This document shows, piece by piece, positions 24,995 to 35,342 of a stretch of 64,000 bases of DNA. The stretch's first letter is position 1, and each line of letters opens with the position of its first letter. The notes under the pieces are model-generated. The model was not told the DNA's origin and did not search any database. It saw only the letters and a program-made list of their open reading frames with translations. A program made the translations under genes and the position numbers. This DNA is from Pseudomonas akapageensis (GTDB taxonomy: Bacteria > Pseudomonadota > Gammaproteobacteria > Pseudomonadales > Pseudomonadaceae). The DNA lies in assembly GCF_011355085.1 (NCBI RefSeq), contig NZ_VXCP01000010.1:235047-299046 (forward strand), written 5' to 3'.

Positions 24995-25734
24995 TCTTCG
25001 CCTTCCTCGATCAGAGTTCCTTCAGCGCCGCCCACTACGATATTCAGCAGAGCGCCAGGCTTGTTCATGTTAAACACCCGCAACGGCATCTTGTGATCGC
25101 GGCACAGGCAGATAGCGGTCAGGTCCATCACGCCGAGTTTGCGATCGAGTACTTCATCGTACGTCAGACGGTCAAATTTCTCAGCATGCGGATCCTTGAA
25201 TGGATCGGCAGTGTACACACCATCGACCTTGGTTGCCTTGAGGACCACATCGGCATCGATTTCGATGGCGCGCAGGCAGGCTGCCGAGTCGGTGGTGAAG
25301 AACGGGTTGCCGGTACCGGCGGCGAAAATGACGACATCGCCGGAATTGAGGTGGCGAACACCCTTGCGACGATCATAGTGATCGGTAACGCCTACCATGG
25401 AAATCGCCGACATGACGATGGCAGGGATATTGGAACGCTCCAGCGCGTCGCGCATGGCCAAGGCGTTCATTACGGTTGCCAGCATCCCCATGTGGTCGCC
25501 GGTGACACGGTCCATGCCGGCAGCGCTCAGGGCTGCACCACGGAACAGGTTACCACCGCCGATGACCAGACCGACCTGGACACCGATACCGACCAACTGA
25601 CCGACTTCCAGTGCCATGCGATCCAGCACTTTCGGGTCGATCCCGAACTCTTCCGAGCCCATCAGGGCCTCGCCGCTAAGTTTGAGCAAAATGCGTTTAT
25701 AGCGAGGTTGACGACCACTAACCTGCTGAGCCAT
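24991..25734 (-). CDS. pyrH: UMP kinase
   Basis: Phosphorylates UMP to UDP, the step feeding PyrG. The 247 residues carry the amino-acid-kinase fold: [13 protein letters not shown] (phosphate-binding Lys and Gly), [37 protein letters not shown], and [22 protein letters not shown]. It is between tsf and frr in the classic rpsB-tsf-pyrH-frr order. A terminator-like hairpin separates it from tsf. Confidence 0.97.
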   Translation of the reverse strand: MAQQVSGRQPRYKRILLKLSGEALMGSEEFGIDPKVLDRMALEVGQLVGIGVQVGLVIGGGNLFRGAALSAAGMDRVTGDHMGMLATVMNALAMRDALERSNIPAIVMSAISMVGVTDHYDRRKGVRHLNSGDVVIFAAGTGNPFFTTDSAACLRAIEIDADVVLKATKVDGVYTADPFKDPHAEKFDRLTYDEVLDRKLGVMDLTAICLCRDHKMPLRVFNMNKPGALLNIVVGGAEGTLIEEGEE

Positions 25735-25868
25735 TGCGAGTTCTCTCCTGCGGCGTTTTTAAAAAATTCTGAGCCGGCTGTTTACAGCCTGGGCTAACTC
25801 TAGCGTGGCGCAGCGACTGCGCCATGGGGGATCGGCCTTGTAAGCCATCAACCCCCTGCCCTTTGACA

Positions 25869-25900
25869 AAGAGGCTGCGCGCGTGAGCGGGCAGCCTCTT
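25869..25900 (-). terminator. Hairpin after tsf, before pyrH
   Basis: A perfect 10-bp stem (AAGAGGCTGC/GCAGCCTCTT) with a 12-nt loop, 25 nt after the tsf stop on the minus strand. It is followed by TTTGTC rather than a long U-run, so it is a moderate intrinsic terminator or attenuator limiting read-through from rpsB-tsf into pyrH. Confidence 0.65.
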
Positions 25901-25924
25901 CGGGGCGACAGATAGAAATCCGTC

Positions 25925-26788
25925 TTATTGCTTGGCAGCAGCCAGTTGAGCGGCAACTTCTTCAGCGAAGTTGTCAACTGGCTTCTCGATGCCTTCGCCT
26001 ACCTTGAAGTAAGTGAAGGAAACGATTTCAGCGCCAGCTTTCTTGGCCAGGTCACCGACCTTGACTTCAGGATTCTTGACGAACGCCTGCTCAACCAGGC
26101 TGGCTTCAGCCAGGAACTTGGCGATACGGCCTTTGACCATGTTCTCGACGATGTTCTCAGGCTTGCCTTTGATCTTGTCTTCGTTCAGGGTCAGGAAGAC
26201 GCCTTTTTCGCGCTCGATCGCTTCGGCAGAAACTTCCGAAGGCAGCAGGAACTCAGGGTTGCTAGCTGCTACGTGCATGGCGATGTCTTTGGCCAGCTCG
26301 ACGTCACCGCCTTTCAGGACAACAGCAACACCGATCTTGTTACCGTGCAGGTAGGTACCGACAACGTCACCCTCAACGCGCACCAGGCGACGGATGTTGA
26401 CGTTTTCGCCACACTTGGCAACCAGGGCTTCACGAGCGGCTTCACGGGAAGCGATCAGCGGAGCTGCGTCGGTCAGCTTGTTGGCAAAAGCTTCTTCAAC
26501 GCTTTCAGCGACGAAGTTCTTGAAGTCGTCTTGCAGGGCCAGGAAGTCGGTCTGCGAGTTGACTTCCAGCAGGACGGCTACCTTGTCGTCTGCCTTGATG
26601 GCGATGGCGCCTTCAGCGGCAACGTTGCCAGCCTTTTTGGCAGCCTTGATGGCGCCCGAAGCACGCATGTCATCAATGGCTTTTTCGATGTCGCCGCCAG
26701 CCTTTTCCAGGGCCTTTTTGCAATCCATCATGCCTTCGCCGGTACGCTCGCGCAGTTCTTTGACCAGCGCTGCAGTAATTGCTGCCAT
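25925..26788 (-). CDS. tsf: Elongation factor Ts
   Basis: Guanine nucleotide exchange factor for EF-Tu. The 287 residues start [20 protein letters not shown] with the ubiquitin-associated-like N domain ([18 protein letters not shown]). They include the TDF motif ([18 protein letters not shown]) that contacts EF-Tu, and the core subdomains to the C-terminus. The preceding rpsB-tsf gap holds a strong hairpin, so tsf is probably made from a partly attenuated rpsB transcript. Confidence 0.98.
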   Translation of the reverse strand: MAAITAALVKELRERTGEGMMDCKKALEKAGGDIEKAIDDMRASGAIKAAKKAGNVAAEGAIAIKADDKVAVLLEVNSQTDFLALQDDFKNFVAESVEEAFANKLTDAAPLIASREAAREALVAKCGENVNIRRLVRVEGDVVGTYLHGNKIGVAVVLKGGDVELAKDIAMHVAASNPEFLLPSEVSAEAIEREKGVFLTLNEDKIKGKPENIVENMVKGRIAKFLAEASLVEQAFVKNPEVKVGDLAKKAGAEIVSFTYFKVGEGIEKPVDNFAEEVAAQLAAAKQ

Positions 26789-26921
26789 TTCAAATTCCTC
26801 TTGGATAGGTTTTCAACCATTCCACCCGATGCTCACGGGCGATCAATTCTTGAAACCCGTTACCGGTTACTGCGCAAAAACAAGAATGCAATGACTACGC
26901 CGGTAAAGGGATTTCGAGGTG

Positions 26922-26950
26922 GCAAAAAGGGGGCAAAGCCCCCTTTTTGC
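26922..26950. terminator. Terminator/attenuator between rpsB and tsf
   Basis: A perfect 13-bp stem (GCAAAAAGGGGGC/GCCCCCTTTTTGC) with an AAA loop (26935-26937), 27 nt after the rpsB stop on the minus strand. The stem's own U-rich 3' side gives it intrinsic-terminator character in both directions. An attenuator between rpsB and tsf is known in E. coli, and this one is well placed for the same role. Confidence 0.8.
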
Positions 26951-26976
26951 TTACTGAGTCAACGCCAGGGCGTCAA

Positions 26977-27714
26977 TTACTCAGCTGCGGCTGCCGGAGC
27001 TTCTTCGACGAACACTTCGGTACCGCCAGCAACGTGGTTGCGGCCACGGATGACAGCGTCAGCCATCGAACCCATGTACAGCTGGATGGCGCGAATGGCG
27101 TCATCGTTGCCTGGGATGATGTAGTCAACGCCTTCAGGGCTGCTGTTGGTATCGACAACGCCGATGACCGGGATGCCCAGCTTGTTGGCTTCGGTGATTG
27201 CGATGCGCTCGTGGTCAACGTCGATCACGAACAGCGCGTCAGGCAGACCGCCCATGTCCTTGATACCACCCAGGCTGCGATCCAGTTTTTCCAGATCACG
27301 GGTGCGCATCAGGGCTTCTTTCTTGGTCAGCTTGGCGAAGGTGCCATCTTCGGCCTGGGTTTCCAGGTCGCGCAGACGCTTGATCGAAGCACGGATGGTT
27401 TTGAAGTTGGTCAGCATGCCGCCCAACCAGCGGTGGTCGACGTACGGCGAACCGCAACGTGCTGCTTCTTCAGCAACGATCTTGCCAGCCGAACGCTTGG
27501 TGCCGACGAACAGGATCTTGTTTTTGCCCTGGGCCAGGCGCTCAACGAAAGTCAGAGCTTCGTTGAACATAGGCAGGGTTTTTTCAAGGTTGATGATGTG
27601 AATCTTGTTGCGCGCGCCGAAAATGAACTTGCCCATTTTCGGATTCCAGTAACGGGTTTGGTGACCGAAGTGCACACCGGCCTTCAGCATATCGCGCATA
27701 TTGACTTGGGACAT
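26977..27714 (-). CDS. rpsB: 30S ribosomal protein S2
   Basis: Binds the 30S head-body junction and is needed for S1 attachment. The 245-residue protein starts [20 protein letters not shown], has [23 protein letters not shown] and [20 protein letters not shown], and [28 protein letters not shown] (split S2 signatures), then an acidic/Ala-rich tail. It is first of the rpsB-tsf(-pyrH-frr) run and divergent from map. Confidence 0.98.
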   Translation of the reverse strand: MSQVNMRDMLKAGVHFGHQTRYWNPKMGKFIFGARNKIHIINLEKTLPMFNEALTFVERLAQGKNKILFVGTKRSAGKIVAEEAARCGSPYVDHRWLGGMLTNFKTIRASIKRLRDLETQAEDGTFAKLTKKEALMRTRDLEKLDRSLGGIKDMGGLPDALFVIDVDHERIAITEANKLGIPVIGVVDTNSSPEGVDYIIPGNDDAIRAIQLYMGSMADAVIRGRNHVAGGTEVFVEEAPAAAAE

Positions 27715-28071
27715 GATAGTTCCTTGATAAGTCGGGTTAGGCCTCCACGTATCCCAATGACCAACCAGCAGCTTCGAGCTCCGGGCACCCAGGTCATCGT
27801 GTCGACACGTGTGTGGGTTTAGGCTTTCGGGGGTATCCCCGTAAAGCGGCGCATTTTATATCACAGAATTGAACGCAGAGAAACCCGAAATCACTTTACC
27901 GAACCACCAGCGAACCACGGCTTTTGCGTGCAGGCTTGATTCGCGCAACAATGGCCCTCATCACCTTTATATAGAGATGCAATCGCAGGCGCAGCATGCA
28001 ACGACCGCGCGTCTGTTAGAATTGCGACTTACCCGTGTTTACATGCGCCAACGCGCGCCGAGAGAGCCCGT
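27715..28071. promoter_or_regulatory. Divergent rpsB/map control region with a long rpsB leader
   Basis: A 357-bp gene-free gap. On the minus strand a TATAAA -10-like hexamer (27856-27861) would start a transcript with about 140 nt of 5' leader before rpsB. That leader holds short inverted repeats (for example ACACGTGTCGACACG-type pairing near 27800-27815, and a GGGGATACCCCC stem near 27831-27842). In E. coli and relatives the rpsB leader is the target of S2 autoregulation, so this leader may serve the same purpose. On the plus strand the last 60 nt hold the map promoter, where no clear hexamers can be assigned. Confidence 0.5.
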
Positions 28072-28851
28072 ATGACTGTCACCATCAAAACCCCCGAAGA
28101 CATCGAGAAGATGCGCATCGCCGGCCGTCTGGCTGCCGAGGTGCTGGAAATGATCGGTGCATACGTCAAGCCCGGCGTTACCACGGAAGAGCTCGACCGC
28201 ATCTGCCACGACTATATCGTCAACGAGCAGAAGGCGATCCCTGCCCCACTGAATTACAAGGGCTTCCCCAAGTCCATCTGCACCTCGATCAACCACGTGG
28301 TTTGCCACGGCATCCCCAACGACAAGGCGCTCAAGGATGGCGACACCCTGAACATCGATGTCACGGTGATCAAGGACGGCTACCACGGCGACACCAGCCG
28401 CATGTTCCACGTCGGCACCGTGCCGGTCTGGGCCGAGCGCCTGTCTCAGGTGACCCAGGAATGCATGTACAAGGCCATTGAACTGGTCAAGCCGGGCTGC
28501 CGCCTGGGCGATATCGGCGAAGTGATCCAGAAGCACGCTGAAAAGAACGGCTTCTCGGTGGTGCGCGAGTTCTGTGGCCACGGCATCGGCAAGGTGTTCC
28601 ACGAAGAGCCGCAGATCCTGCACTATGGCCGTGCCGGTACCGGCATGGAACTCAAGGAAGGCATGACCTTCACCATCGAGCCGATGATCAACCAGGGCCG
28701 TGCCGAAACCAAGGTGCTGGGCGATGGCTGGACCGCCATCACCAAAGACCGCAAGCTGTCGGCCCAGTGGGAACATACCCTGGTGGTCACCGCCACCGGC
28801 TATGAAATCTTCACCTTGCGCAGCGATGACACCATCCCACGCGCCTCTTGA
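28072..28851 (+). CDS. map: Methionine aminopeptidase, type I
   Basis: Removes the initiator methionine from nascent proteins. The 259 residues have the five metal ligands in the usual order: Asp in LNIDVTVIKDG, Asp in YHGDTSRMF, His in EFCGHGIGKVFHEEP, Glu in FTIEPMINQG, and Glu in SAQWEHTLVVT. His in SINHVVCHGIPN is the catalytic-site residue. It is divergent from rpsB and followed after 33 nt by glnD, the usual Pseudomonas neighbourhood. Confidence 0.97.
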   Translation: MTVTIKTPEDIEKMRIAGRLAAEVLEMIGAYVKPGVTTEELDRICHDYIVNEQKAIPAPLNYKGFPKSICTSINHVVCHGIPNDKALKDGDTLNIDVTVIKDGYHGDTSRMFHVGTVPVWAERLSQVTQECMYKAIELVKPGCRLGDIGEVIQKHAEKNGFSVVREFCGHGIGKVFHEEPQILHYGRAGTGMELKEGMTFTIEPMINQGRAETKVLGDGWTAITKDRKLSAQWEHTLVVTATGYEIFTLRSDDTIPRAS

Positions 28852-28884
28852 TTGAACTGTTCTCGATAAAGGAAGGCGATCTCG

Positions 28885-31584
28885 ATGCCCCAGGTTGACC
28901 CGGAGCTGTTCGACCGCGGCCAGTTCCAGGCCGAACTGGCCTTGAAGGCGAGCCCCATCGCTGCCTTCAAGAAAGCGATCCGCCAGGCCCGCGAAGTGCT
29001 CGATACGCGCTTTCGCAACGGCCGGGAAATCCGCCGCCTTATCGAGGACCGTGCCTGGTTCGTCGATAACATCCTGCAACAGGCCTGGAAGCAGTTCGAC
29101 TGGAGTGAAGACGCCGACATCGCCCTGGTGGCCGTCGGCGGCTACGGCCGGGGTGAACTGCACCCCTACTCCGATATCGACCTGCTGATCCTGCTCGACA
29201 GCGCCGACCACGAGATTTTTCGCGATTCCATCGAACGCTTCCTGACCCTGCTCTGGGACATCGGCCTTGAAGTCGGCCAGAGCGTGCGCTCGATCGAAGA
29301 GTGCGCCGAACAGGCCCGTGCCGACCTCACCATCATCACCAACCTGATGGAAAGCCGCACCATAGCCGGCCCCGAACACCTGCGCCAACGCATGCTGGAT
29401 GTCACCAGTACGGCGCAGATGTGGCCGAGCAAGGAGTTTTTTCTGGGCAAGCGTGCCGAGCAGAAGGCCCGGCACCACAAGTACAACGACACCGAATACA
29501 ACCTGGAGCCCAACGTAAAGGGCTCGCCAGGTGGCCTGCGTGACATTCAGACCATCCTCTGGGTAGCGCGGCGCCAGTATGGCACCCTGAACCTGCACGC
29601 CCTGGCCGGCGAAGGCTTTTTGCTGGAAAGCGAAAACAACCTGCTGGCTTCTTCCCAGGAATTCCTGTGGAAAGTGCGTTATGCCTTGCACATGCTCGCG
29701 GGCCGCGCCGAAGACCGGCTGCTGTTCGACCACCAACGAAGCATCGCCGGCCTGCTGGGCTTCAAGGACGACGATGGCAAGCGGGCCATCGAGCGCTTCA
29801 TGCAGAAGTACTACCGGGTGGTCATGAGCATCGCCGAGCTCAGCGACCTGATCATCCAGCACTTCGAGGAAGTCATTCTCGCCCCCGACTCGAGCAGCAG
29901 CACACAGCCGCTCAATTCGCGCTTTCAGCTGCACGATGGCTATATCGAGGCGACCCACACGAACGTGTTCAAGCGCACGCCGTTCGCCATGCTGGAAATA
30001 TTCGTGCTGATGGCGCAACACCCTGAAATCAAGGGCGTACGCGCCGACACCATTCGCCTGTTGCGCGAACATCGCCACCTGATCGACGATGATTTCCGCA
30101 ATGATATTCGCAATACCAGCTTATTCATCGAATTGTTCAAGTGCGAGATCGGCATCCACCGCAACCTGCGGCGCATGAACCGCTACGGCATCCTCGGGCG
30201 CTACCTGCCGGAATTCGGCGATATCGTCGGGCAGATGCAGCATGACCTATTCCACATCTACACGGTCGATGCGCACACCCTCAACCTGATCAAGCATCTG
30301 CGCAAACTGCAGTACACCCCGGTTTCCGAGAAATTCCCGCTGGCCAGCAAGCGCATGGGCAAGCTGCCGAAACCGGAGCTGATCTACCTGGCCGGGCTCT
30401 ACCACGACATCGGCAAGGGCCGCCAGGGCGACCATTCGGACATCGGCGCGATCGATGCCGAAGCGTTCTGCAAGCGTCATCAACTGCCGGCCTGGGACAG
30501 CCGCCTGGTGGTCTGGCTGGTGCAGAACCACCTGGTGATGTCGACCACCGCCCAGCGCAAGGACCTCTCCGACCCGCAGGTCATCCATGATTTCGCCCAC
30601 CGGGTCGGCGACCAGATTCATCTGGATTACCTGTATGTGCTGACCGTGGCCGATATCAACGCCACCAACCCGAGCCTGTGGAACTCCTGGCGTGCCAGCC
30701 TGCTGCGCCAGCTCTACACCGAGACCAAGCGCGCCCTGCGCCGTGGCCTTGAGAACCCGCTCGACCGTGAAGAACAGATCCGCCAGACCCAGAGCGCGGC
30801 CCTCGACATCCTGGTGCGCAACGGCACCGACCCTGACGATGTCGAACAACTCTGGGCGCAATTGGGTGACGATTACTTCTTGCGCCACACCGCCGGCGAC
30901 GTCGCCTGGCACAGCGAGGAGATCCTCCAGCAACCGGCCGACGGCGGCCCGCTGGTACTGATCAAGGAAACCACCCAGCGCGAGTTCGAGGGCGGCACCC
31001 AGATCTTCATCTACGCACCCGACCAGCACGACTTCTTTGCCGTGACGGTGGCGGCGATGGACCAGCTCAACCTGAATATCCACGACGCCCGGATCATCAC
31101 CTCCAGCAGCCAGTTCACCCTCGACACCTATATCGTGCTCGACAACGACGGCGGTGCGATCGGCGACAATCCGAAGCGCGTCAAGGAAATCCGCGAAGGC
31201 CTCACCGACGCCCTGCGCAACCCCGATGACTACCCGACCATCATCCAGCGTCGGGTGCCGCGCCAGCTCAAGCACTTCGCCTTCGCTCCGCAGGTGACCA
31301 TCCACAACGATGCCCAGCGCCCAGTGACCATTCTCGAGCTCAGCGCACCGGATCGTCCGGGTCTGCTGGCCCGAATCGGCAAGATCTTCCTGGAATTCGA
31401 CCTGTCGCTGCAAAACGCCAAGATCGCCACCCTGGGCGAACGGGTGGAAGACGTGTTCTTCATCACCGACGCCAACAATCACCCACTCTCCGACCCACAA
31501 CTGTGCAGTCGGTTGCAGGACGCAATCGTCAATCAACTGAGCGTCAATCAGGCCGGCATCGAAATATCGCGCCTGACCATTTAG
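28885..31584 (+). CDS. glnD: Bifunctional [protein-PII] uridylyltransferase / uridylyl-removing enzyme
   Basis: The primary nitrogen sensor: adds UMP to PII when glutamine is low and removes it when high. The 899 residues comprise a nucleotidyltransferase domain (about 75-190, with [20 protein letters not shown]), a central region with [20 protein letters not shown], and an HD hydrolase domain ([14 protein letters not shown], about 505-518). Two C-terminal ACT domains bind glutamine (from [20 protein letters not shown] and [20 protein letters not shown]). All catalytic motifs are intact. Confidence 0.98.
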   Translation: MPQVDPELFDRGQFQAELALKASPIAAFKKAIRQAREVLDTRFRNGREIRRLIEDRAWFVDNILQQAWKQFDWSEDADIALVAVGGYGRGELHPYSDIDLLILLDSADHEIFRDSIERFLTLLWDIGLEVGQSVRSIEECAEQARADLTIITNLMESRTIAGPEHLRQRMLDVTSTAQMWPSKEFFLGKRAEQKARHHKYNDTEYNLEPNVKGSPGGLRDIQTILWVARRQYGTLNLHALAGEGFLLESENNLLASSQEFLWKVRYALHMLAGRAEDRLLFDHQRSIAGLLGFKDDDGKRAIERFMQKYYRVVMSIAELSDLIIQHFEEVILAPDSSSSTQPLNSRFQLHDGYIEATHTNVFKRTPFAMLEIFVLMAQHPEIKGVRADTIRLLREHRHLIDDDFRNDIRNTSLFIELFKCEIGIHRNLRRMNRYGILGRYLPEFGDIVGQMQHDLFHIYTVDAHTLNLIKHLRKLQYTPVSEKFPLASKRMGKLPKPELIYLAGLYHDIGKGRQGDHSDIGAIDAEAFCKRHQLPAWDSRLVVWLVQNHLVMSTTAQRKDLSDPQVIHDFAHRVGDQIHLDYLYVLTVADINATNPSLWNSWRASLLRQLYTETKRALRRGLENPLDREEQIRQTQSAALDILVRNGTDPDDVEQLWAQLGDDYFLRHTAGDVAWHSEEILQQPADGGPLVLIKETTQREFEGGTQIFIYAPDQHDFFAVTVAAMDQLNLNIHDARIITSSSQFTLDTYIVLDNDGGAIGDNPKRVKEIREGLTDALRNPDDYPTIIQRRVPRQLKHFAFAPQVTIHNDAQRPVTILELSAPDRPGLLARIGKIFLEFDLSLQNAKIATLGERVEDVFFITDANNHPLSDPQLCSRLQDAIVNQLSVNQAGIEISRLTI

Positions 31585-31601
31585 TTCGAGACTCGTACCT
31601 T

Positions 31602-32792
31602 ATGAATAATGCGTTGAACCAGCTCCAGCCCTACCCGTTCGAGAAACTCCGCGCCCTGCTCGGCAGCGTCAAACCTTCGGACAAACGCGCCATCGCCCTG
31701 TCGATCGGCGAGCCGAAGCACCGTTCACCAAGCTTTGTCGCCGAGGCGCTGTCGGCCAATCTCGACCAGATGGCGGTCTACCCGACCACCCTGGGCATCC
31801 CGGCCCTGCGCGAAGCCATCGCCCATTGGTGCGAACGCCGTTTCGGCGTCCCGGCAGGCTGGCTGGACCCGGCACGCCATGTATTGCCGGTCAACGGCAC
31901 CCGCGAAGCGCTGTTCTCCTTTACCCAGGCCGTGGTCAACCGCAGCGACGATGCGCTGGTGGTCAGCCCCAACCCGTTTTACCAGATCTATGAAGGCGCG
32001 GCTTTCCTGGCCGGCGCGCAGCCGCATTACCTGCCGTGCCTGGACGAAAACGGTTTCAACCCGGACTTCGATGCCGTGCCGGCCGAAATCTGGCAACGCT
32101 GCCAGATTCTCTTCCTGTGCTCGCCGGGCAACCCGACCGGTGCGCTGATCCCGCTGGAAACCCTGAAAAAGCTGATCGCCCTGGCCGACGAGCACGACTT
32201 CGTGATCGCCGCCGACGAATGCTACAGCGAGCTGTACTTCGACGAACAAACCCCGCCCGCCGGCCTGCTCAGCGCCTGCGCCGCCCTGGGCCGCAGCGAC
32301 TTCAAGCGTTGCGTGGTGTTCCACAGCCTGTCCAAGCGCTCCAACCTGCCGGGCCTGCGCTCAGGCTTCGTGGCCGGTGACGCCGATATCCTCAAGGCCT
32401 TCCTGCTGTACCGCACCTACCACGGTTGCGCCATGCCGGTTCAGACCCAACTGGCCAGCATCGCTGCCTGGAACGACGAAGTGCATGTGCGCGCCAACCG
32501 CGCCCTGTACCGCGAGAAGTTCGATGCCGTGCTGGAGATCCTCGCACCGGTGCTGGATGTGCAAAAGCCCGACGGCGGCTTCTACCTGTGGCCGAAAGTG
32601 CCGATGGACGATGCCCAGTTCTGCCGCGACCTGTTCGAGCAGCAGCACGTCACCGTAGTGCCGGGCTCTTACCTGTCGCGCGAGGTCGACGGCCTCAACC
32701 CGGGCGCCAATCGCGTGCGCATGGCCCTGGTCGCGCCACTGGCCGAGTGCGTCGAAGCCGCCGAGCGGATTCGCGACTTTGTAAAAGGCTGA
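31602..32792 (+). CDS. dapC: Succinyldiaminopimelate transaminase
   Basis: PLP aminotransferase of the succinylase branch of lysine/diaminopimelate synthesis. From the ATG at 31602 (MNNALNQLQPYPFEKLRALL) it has 396 residues; the frame is open into the end of glnD but that part is not conserved. Class I/II aminotransferase features are GTREALFSFTQAVVN, NPFYQIYEGAA, SPGNPTGALIP, AADECYSELYFDE and the PLP-lysine motif FHSLSKRSNLPGLRSGF. It follows glnD after 17 nt. Nearby dapD and, at 52.8 kb, dapE supply the flanking pathway steps. Confidence 0.93.
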   Translation: MNNALNQLQPYPFEKLRALLGSVKPSDKRAIALSIGEPKHRSPSFVAEALSANLDQMAVYPTTLGIPALREAIAHWCERRFGVPAGWLDPARHVLPVNGTREALFSFTQAVVNRSDDALVVSPNPFYQIYEGAAFLAGAQPHYLPCLDENGFNPDFDAVPAEIWQRCQILFLCSPGNPTGALIPLETLKKLIALADEHDFVIAADECYSELYFDEQTPPAGLLSACAALGRSDFKRCVVFHSLSKRSNLPGLRSGFVAGDADILKAFLLYRTYHGCAMPVQTQLASIAAWNDEVHVRANRALYREKFDAVLEILAPVLDVQKPDGGFYLWPKVPMDDAQFCRDLFEQQHVTVVPGSYLSREVDGLNPGANRVRMALVAPLAECVEAAERIRDFVKG

Positions 32793-32828
32793 CACGCACC
32801 CTGCCCGCCATCTGCAGGCGCTATCTTT

Positions 32829-32845
32829 GGGGCGAACGGCGCCCC
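32829..32845 (+). terminator. Possible terminator hairpin after dapC
   Basis: A GC-rich stem (GGGGCG/CGCCCC) with a 5-nt loop, 36 nt after the dapC stop. No U-tract follows, so it is a weak candidate; the repeat element beginning just after it may contribute to ending transcripts from both convergent genes. Confidence 0.35.
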
Positions 32846-32848
32846 ATG

Positions 32849-32947
32849 TAGCCGCTGCCGCAGGCTGCGCTCGACCGCGGCAGCGGGCGCAAGATTTCGA
32901 AATTGCCAGGGGCCTTGCGGCCCCAGCGCAGCCTTCGGCAGCGGCTA
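32849..32947. repeat. Inverted-repeat element between dapC and the antiporter gene
   Basis: Two 22-nt arms, 32849-32870 and 32926-32947, are complementary at 21 of 22 positions; the left arm starts TAGCCGCTGCCGCAGGCTG. The spacer holds a smaller hairpin (GGGGCC..GGCCCC, about 32909-32924). The element lies between convergent genes. It differs in sequence from the CTCGTTCCCACGC family. This looks like another Pseudomonas REP-type repeat, non-coding. Confidence 0.75.
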
Positions 32948-32982
32948 CGCCGACCGTGCCCCCCCCCCGCAGATTGCTGCGA

Positions 32983-34626
32983 TCACACCTTCCCCAGCTT
33001 CGCCTCGCTCAGGTCCAGCTCCCCCAGTACCTCACGCAAGACCTCATCGCCGATCTGGTCATGACGCCGTAGCTTGTACAGCTCCAGGCGCTGAGCCTTC
33101 AGCGCGCGCACCCGCAGCCGGCGCTCGAGCTGATCCATCTGCCAGGCCAGGGCCTGGGCCTCGGCCGAATCATTGAAGACATCCAGCTGGTGACGATATT
33201 CGGACATGATCTGCGCCTTTAGCTCGGCCGCAAGCGCCGCCTGCGCCGCATCCTGGGGCGCCGCCTGTTCGACAGTGTCCTCGGCCTCGAGGGCATGAAT
33301 CGCCGCTTCGGCAGTGCGTCGCCAGGTCTGGCGAACCTCCTCGCGCAAGGCATCATCCGAGCCCCTGGGAATCGCTCGCAGCAATAGCGGCAACGCAATG
33401 CAGGCCGCCACCAGTGACAACAGGATCACCCCGGCAGCAATGAAGATCAGCAGGTCACGCTCGGGAAATCCCGTGCCTGCATCGATCAACAGCGGCACCG
33501 ACATGACACCCGCCAGCGTCACCGCACCGCGCACGCCGCCAAATGTCAGCAACCAGCAGGAGCGTGCATTGGGTACCCGCGTAAGCTCGGTCTTACCGCG
33601 CCAGCGGCGCACGGCACCGATCAGGCGCCAGATCCCTTGCACCCAGATGAACCGAAGGACCAGCAGCACCAGAAAGATCGCCACCACGTCCAGGCAACGC
33701 CACAACAGGGTTGGCCACAGCGATGTCTCGTGACTGACGACGGCCTTGATGATGTCCGGCAGTTGCAGCCCCAGCAGCAGGAAGATCAGACCATTGAAAG
33801 CAAACTCCAGCAGCGCCCAGACACTGCGATTGAGCAGGCGGGTGCTGGTCTGGCGGGGCAACAAGTCCAGCCAGCTTTGCATCATGCCGGCCGCCACCGC
33901 CGAAAGGATGCCCGAAACGCCCAGGCGCTCGGCCAACACGTACGCAGCAAAGGGCAGCAACAACATGAACACCACGTGGGTGGCCGGATCGTCCCAACCG
34001 CGGGCAATCATCCAGCTGCGCAGGCGGCCGAGCAGCCAGCTCAGGACCACGCCAGTGGCGAGGCCACCGCACGCTACCAGCACAAAGGAAAGGCTCGCCT
34101 CGGTCAGCGAAAACACCCCTGTGATGGCCGCTACCAGGGCGAACTTGAAGGTCACCAGGCCCGACGCATCGTTGAGCAGGGCTTCGCCCTGCAGCATGCG
34201 CATCAAGGGTGTGGGCAGGCGATCCTGGGCAATGGCCGAAACCGCCACGGCGTCGGTGGGCGACAACACCGCTGCCAGGGCAAAGGCCACCGGCAACGGA
34301 ATACTGGGCATCAGCCAGTGAATGAAATAACCGGCGCCCACCACGGTAAACAACACCAACCCCACCGCGAGGGTAATGATCGGCCCACGCAGCCGCCACA
34401 GGTCGCGCTTGGGCATGCGCCAACCATCGGAGAACAGCAAGGGTGGCAGAAACAGGAACAGGAACAACTCCGGATCCAGTGCCACGTGCAGGCCCAGCGT
34501 CGGCCACGCCAACAGCGCCCCCGCGCCGATCTGCACCAACGGCAAGGGCAACGGAATCACCCGTCCAATCAGCCTGGAGACACTGACCAGCATCAACAGG
34601 ATCAGGACGGTATAAGCGGACTGCAT
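32983..34626 (-). CDS. Na+/H+ antiporter, CPA1 family
   Basis: An inner-membrane cation/proton antiporter of the NhaP/NHE type, used in pH and Na+ homeostasis. The 547-residue protein has about 12-13 hydrophobic segments over residues 1-410. It shows the conserved ALAAVLSPTDAVAVSAI (ion-binding Asp) and LQGEALLNDASGLVTFKFAL (second conserved Asp) motifs, and GGVRGAVTLAGVMSVPLLI. A hydrophilic, coiled-coil-prone C-terminal tail of about 130 residues follows (AEDTVEQAAPQDAAQAALAA). It is transcribed towards dapC, away from the reductase gene. Exact ion preference cannot be read from sequence. Confidence 0.9.
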   Translation of the reverse strand: MQSAYTVLILLMLVSVSRLIGRVIPLPLPLVQIGAGALLAWPTLGLHVALDPELFLFLFLPPLLFSDGWRMPKRDLWRLRGPIITLAVGLVLFTVVGAGYFIHWLMPSIPLPVAFALAAVLSPTDAVAVSAIAQDRLPTPLMRMLQGEALLNDASGLVTFKFALVAAITGVFSLTEASLSFVLVACGGLATGVVLSWLLGRLRSWMIARGWDDPATHVVFMLLLPFAAYVLAERLGVSGILSAVAAGMMQSWLDLLPRQTSTRLLNRSVWALLEFAFNGLIFLLLGLQLPDIIKAVVSHETSLWPTLLWRCLDVVAIFLVLLVLRFIWVQGIWRLIGAVRRWRGKTELTRVPNARSCWLLTFGGVRGAVTLAGVMSVPLLIDAGTGFPERDLLIFIAAGVILLSLVAACIALPLLLRAIPRGSDDALREEVRQTWRRTAEAAIHALEAEDTVEQAAPQDAAQAALAAELKAQIMSEYRHQLDVFNDSAEAQALAWQMDQLERRLRVRALKAQRLELYKLRRHDQIGDEVLREVLGELDLSEAKLGKV

Positions 34627-34776
34627 AAGGCTGGGTTTCTCCTGGTTGCGCGATCGACGAATTGATCCGGATAAAGGTTCGCCATTGAAGCGACATATTA
34701 GCGGTTTACCCTGTTAGCGGACCGCTGCACAAAAGTCGCAGAATCCGGGTTAACCTGTAACACAATGCTACACACT

Positions 34777-34888
34777 CTCGTTCCCACGCTCCGCGTGGGA
34801 ATGCGGCCCCAGACGCTCTGCGTCGAACCCGGGGAGCCACGACGCAGCGCATCAGCCGCGGCATTCCCACGCAGAGCGTGGGAACGAG
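34777..34888. repeat. Inverted-repeat interspersed element, copy 2
   Basis: A 112-bp member of the family with arms starting CTCGTTCCCACGC and ending GCGTGGGAACGAG. Unlike the other copies it sits between divergent genes, inside the upstream region of the ArsC-like gene (its GTG start is 50 nt downstream). It could therefore affect the promoter of that gene or of the antiporter gene. The arms differ at single positions (CCGC versus CTGC). Confidence 0.85.
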
Positions 34889-34937
34889 ATTGAATCGTGG
34901 CATAATCCGTCACCGTTTTTTTCCAAGGGGGCAATCC

Positions 34938-35300
34938 GTGACTGATAACAGCAATTCGTTGCACCTTTATGGGATCAAAGCGTGCGACACCATGAAGAAA
35001 GCGCGTACCTGGCTTGATGAAAAAGCCATTGAGTACAGCTTCCATGATTACAAGACGCTCGGCATTGACCGTGAGCACCTGACCCGCTGGTGCGACGAGC
35101 ATGGCTGGCAGGTCGTCCTCAACCGCGCGGGCACCACGTTTCGCAAGCTTTCCGAAGAACAGAAGGCCGACCTGGATCAGGCCAAGGCGATCGAGCTGAT
35201 GCTCGCGCAACCGTCGATGATCAAGCGCCCGGTGCTCGACCTCGGCGGCAAGACCGTGATTGGCTTCAAACCCGACATTTATGCGGCGGCCGTCCAGTAA
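34938..35300 (+). CDS. ArsC/Spx-family reductase (YffB-like)
   Basis: A 120-residue thioredoxin-fold protein of the ArsC family, related to E. coli YffB. It is likely a glutathione-dependent thiol reductase rather than a true arsenate reductase. A GTG start at 34938 is chosen because AAGGGGG lies 7 nt upstream and similarity begins there (LHLYGIKACDTMKKARTWLD). An ATG 20 codons earlier lies within the repeat element. Only one active-site Cys is seen (IKACDTM), with the ArsC-type GTTFRKL and IKRPVLDLGG segments. It precedes dapD by 42 nt; in E. coli yffB also neighbours a dap gene (dapE). Confidence 0.88.
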   Translation: MTDNSNSLHLYGIKACDTMKKARTWLDEKAIEYSFHDYKTLGIDREHLTRWCDEHGWQVVLNRAGTTFRKLSEEQKADLDQAKAIELMLAQPSMIKRPVLDLGGKTVIGFKPDIYAAAVQ

Positions 35301-35342
35301 TACTGGCGATCATGGCCCCACTCATTCGCAAGAGGTAACTGC

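Noticed and set aside
32959..32968. A run of about ten C residues between dapC and the antiporter gene
   Set aside because: It could slip during replication, but it lies outside any gene or clear promoter, so no phase-variation role is supported.
34938..35300. True arsenate reductase
   Set aside because: The family is ArsC-like but the single-Cys active site, the lack of ars neighbours and the dap-gene context fit the YffB/Spx-type branch better.
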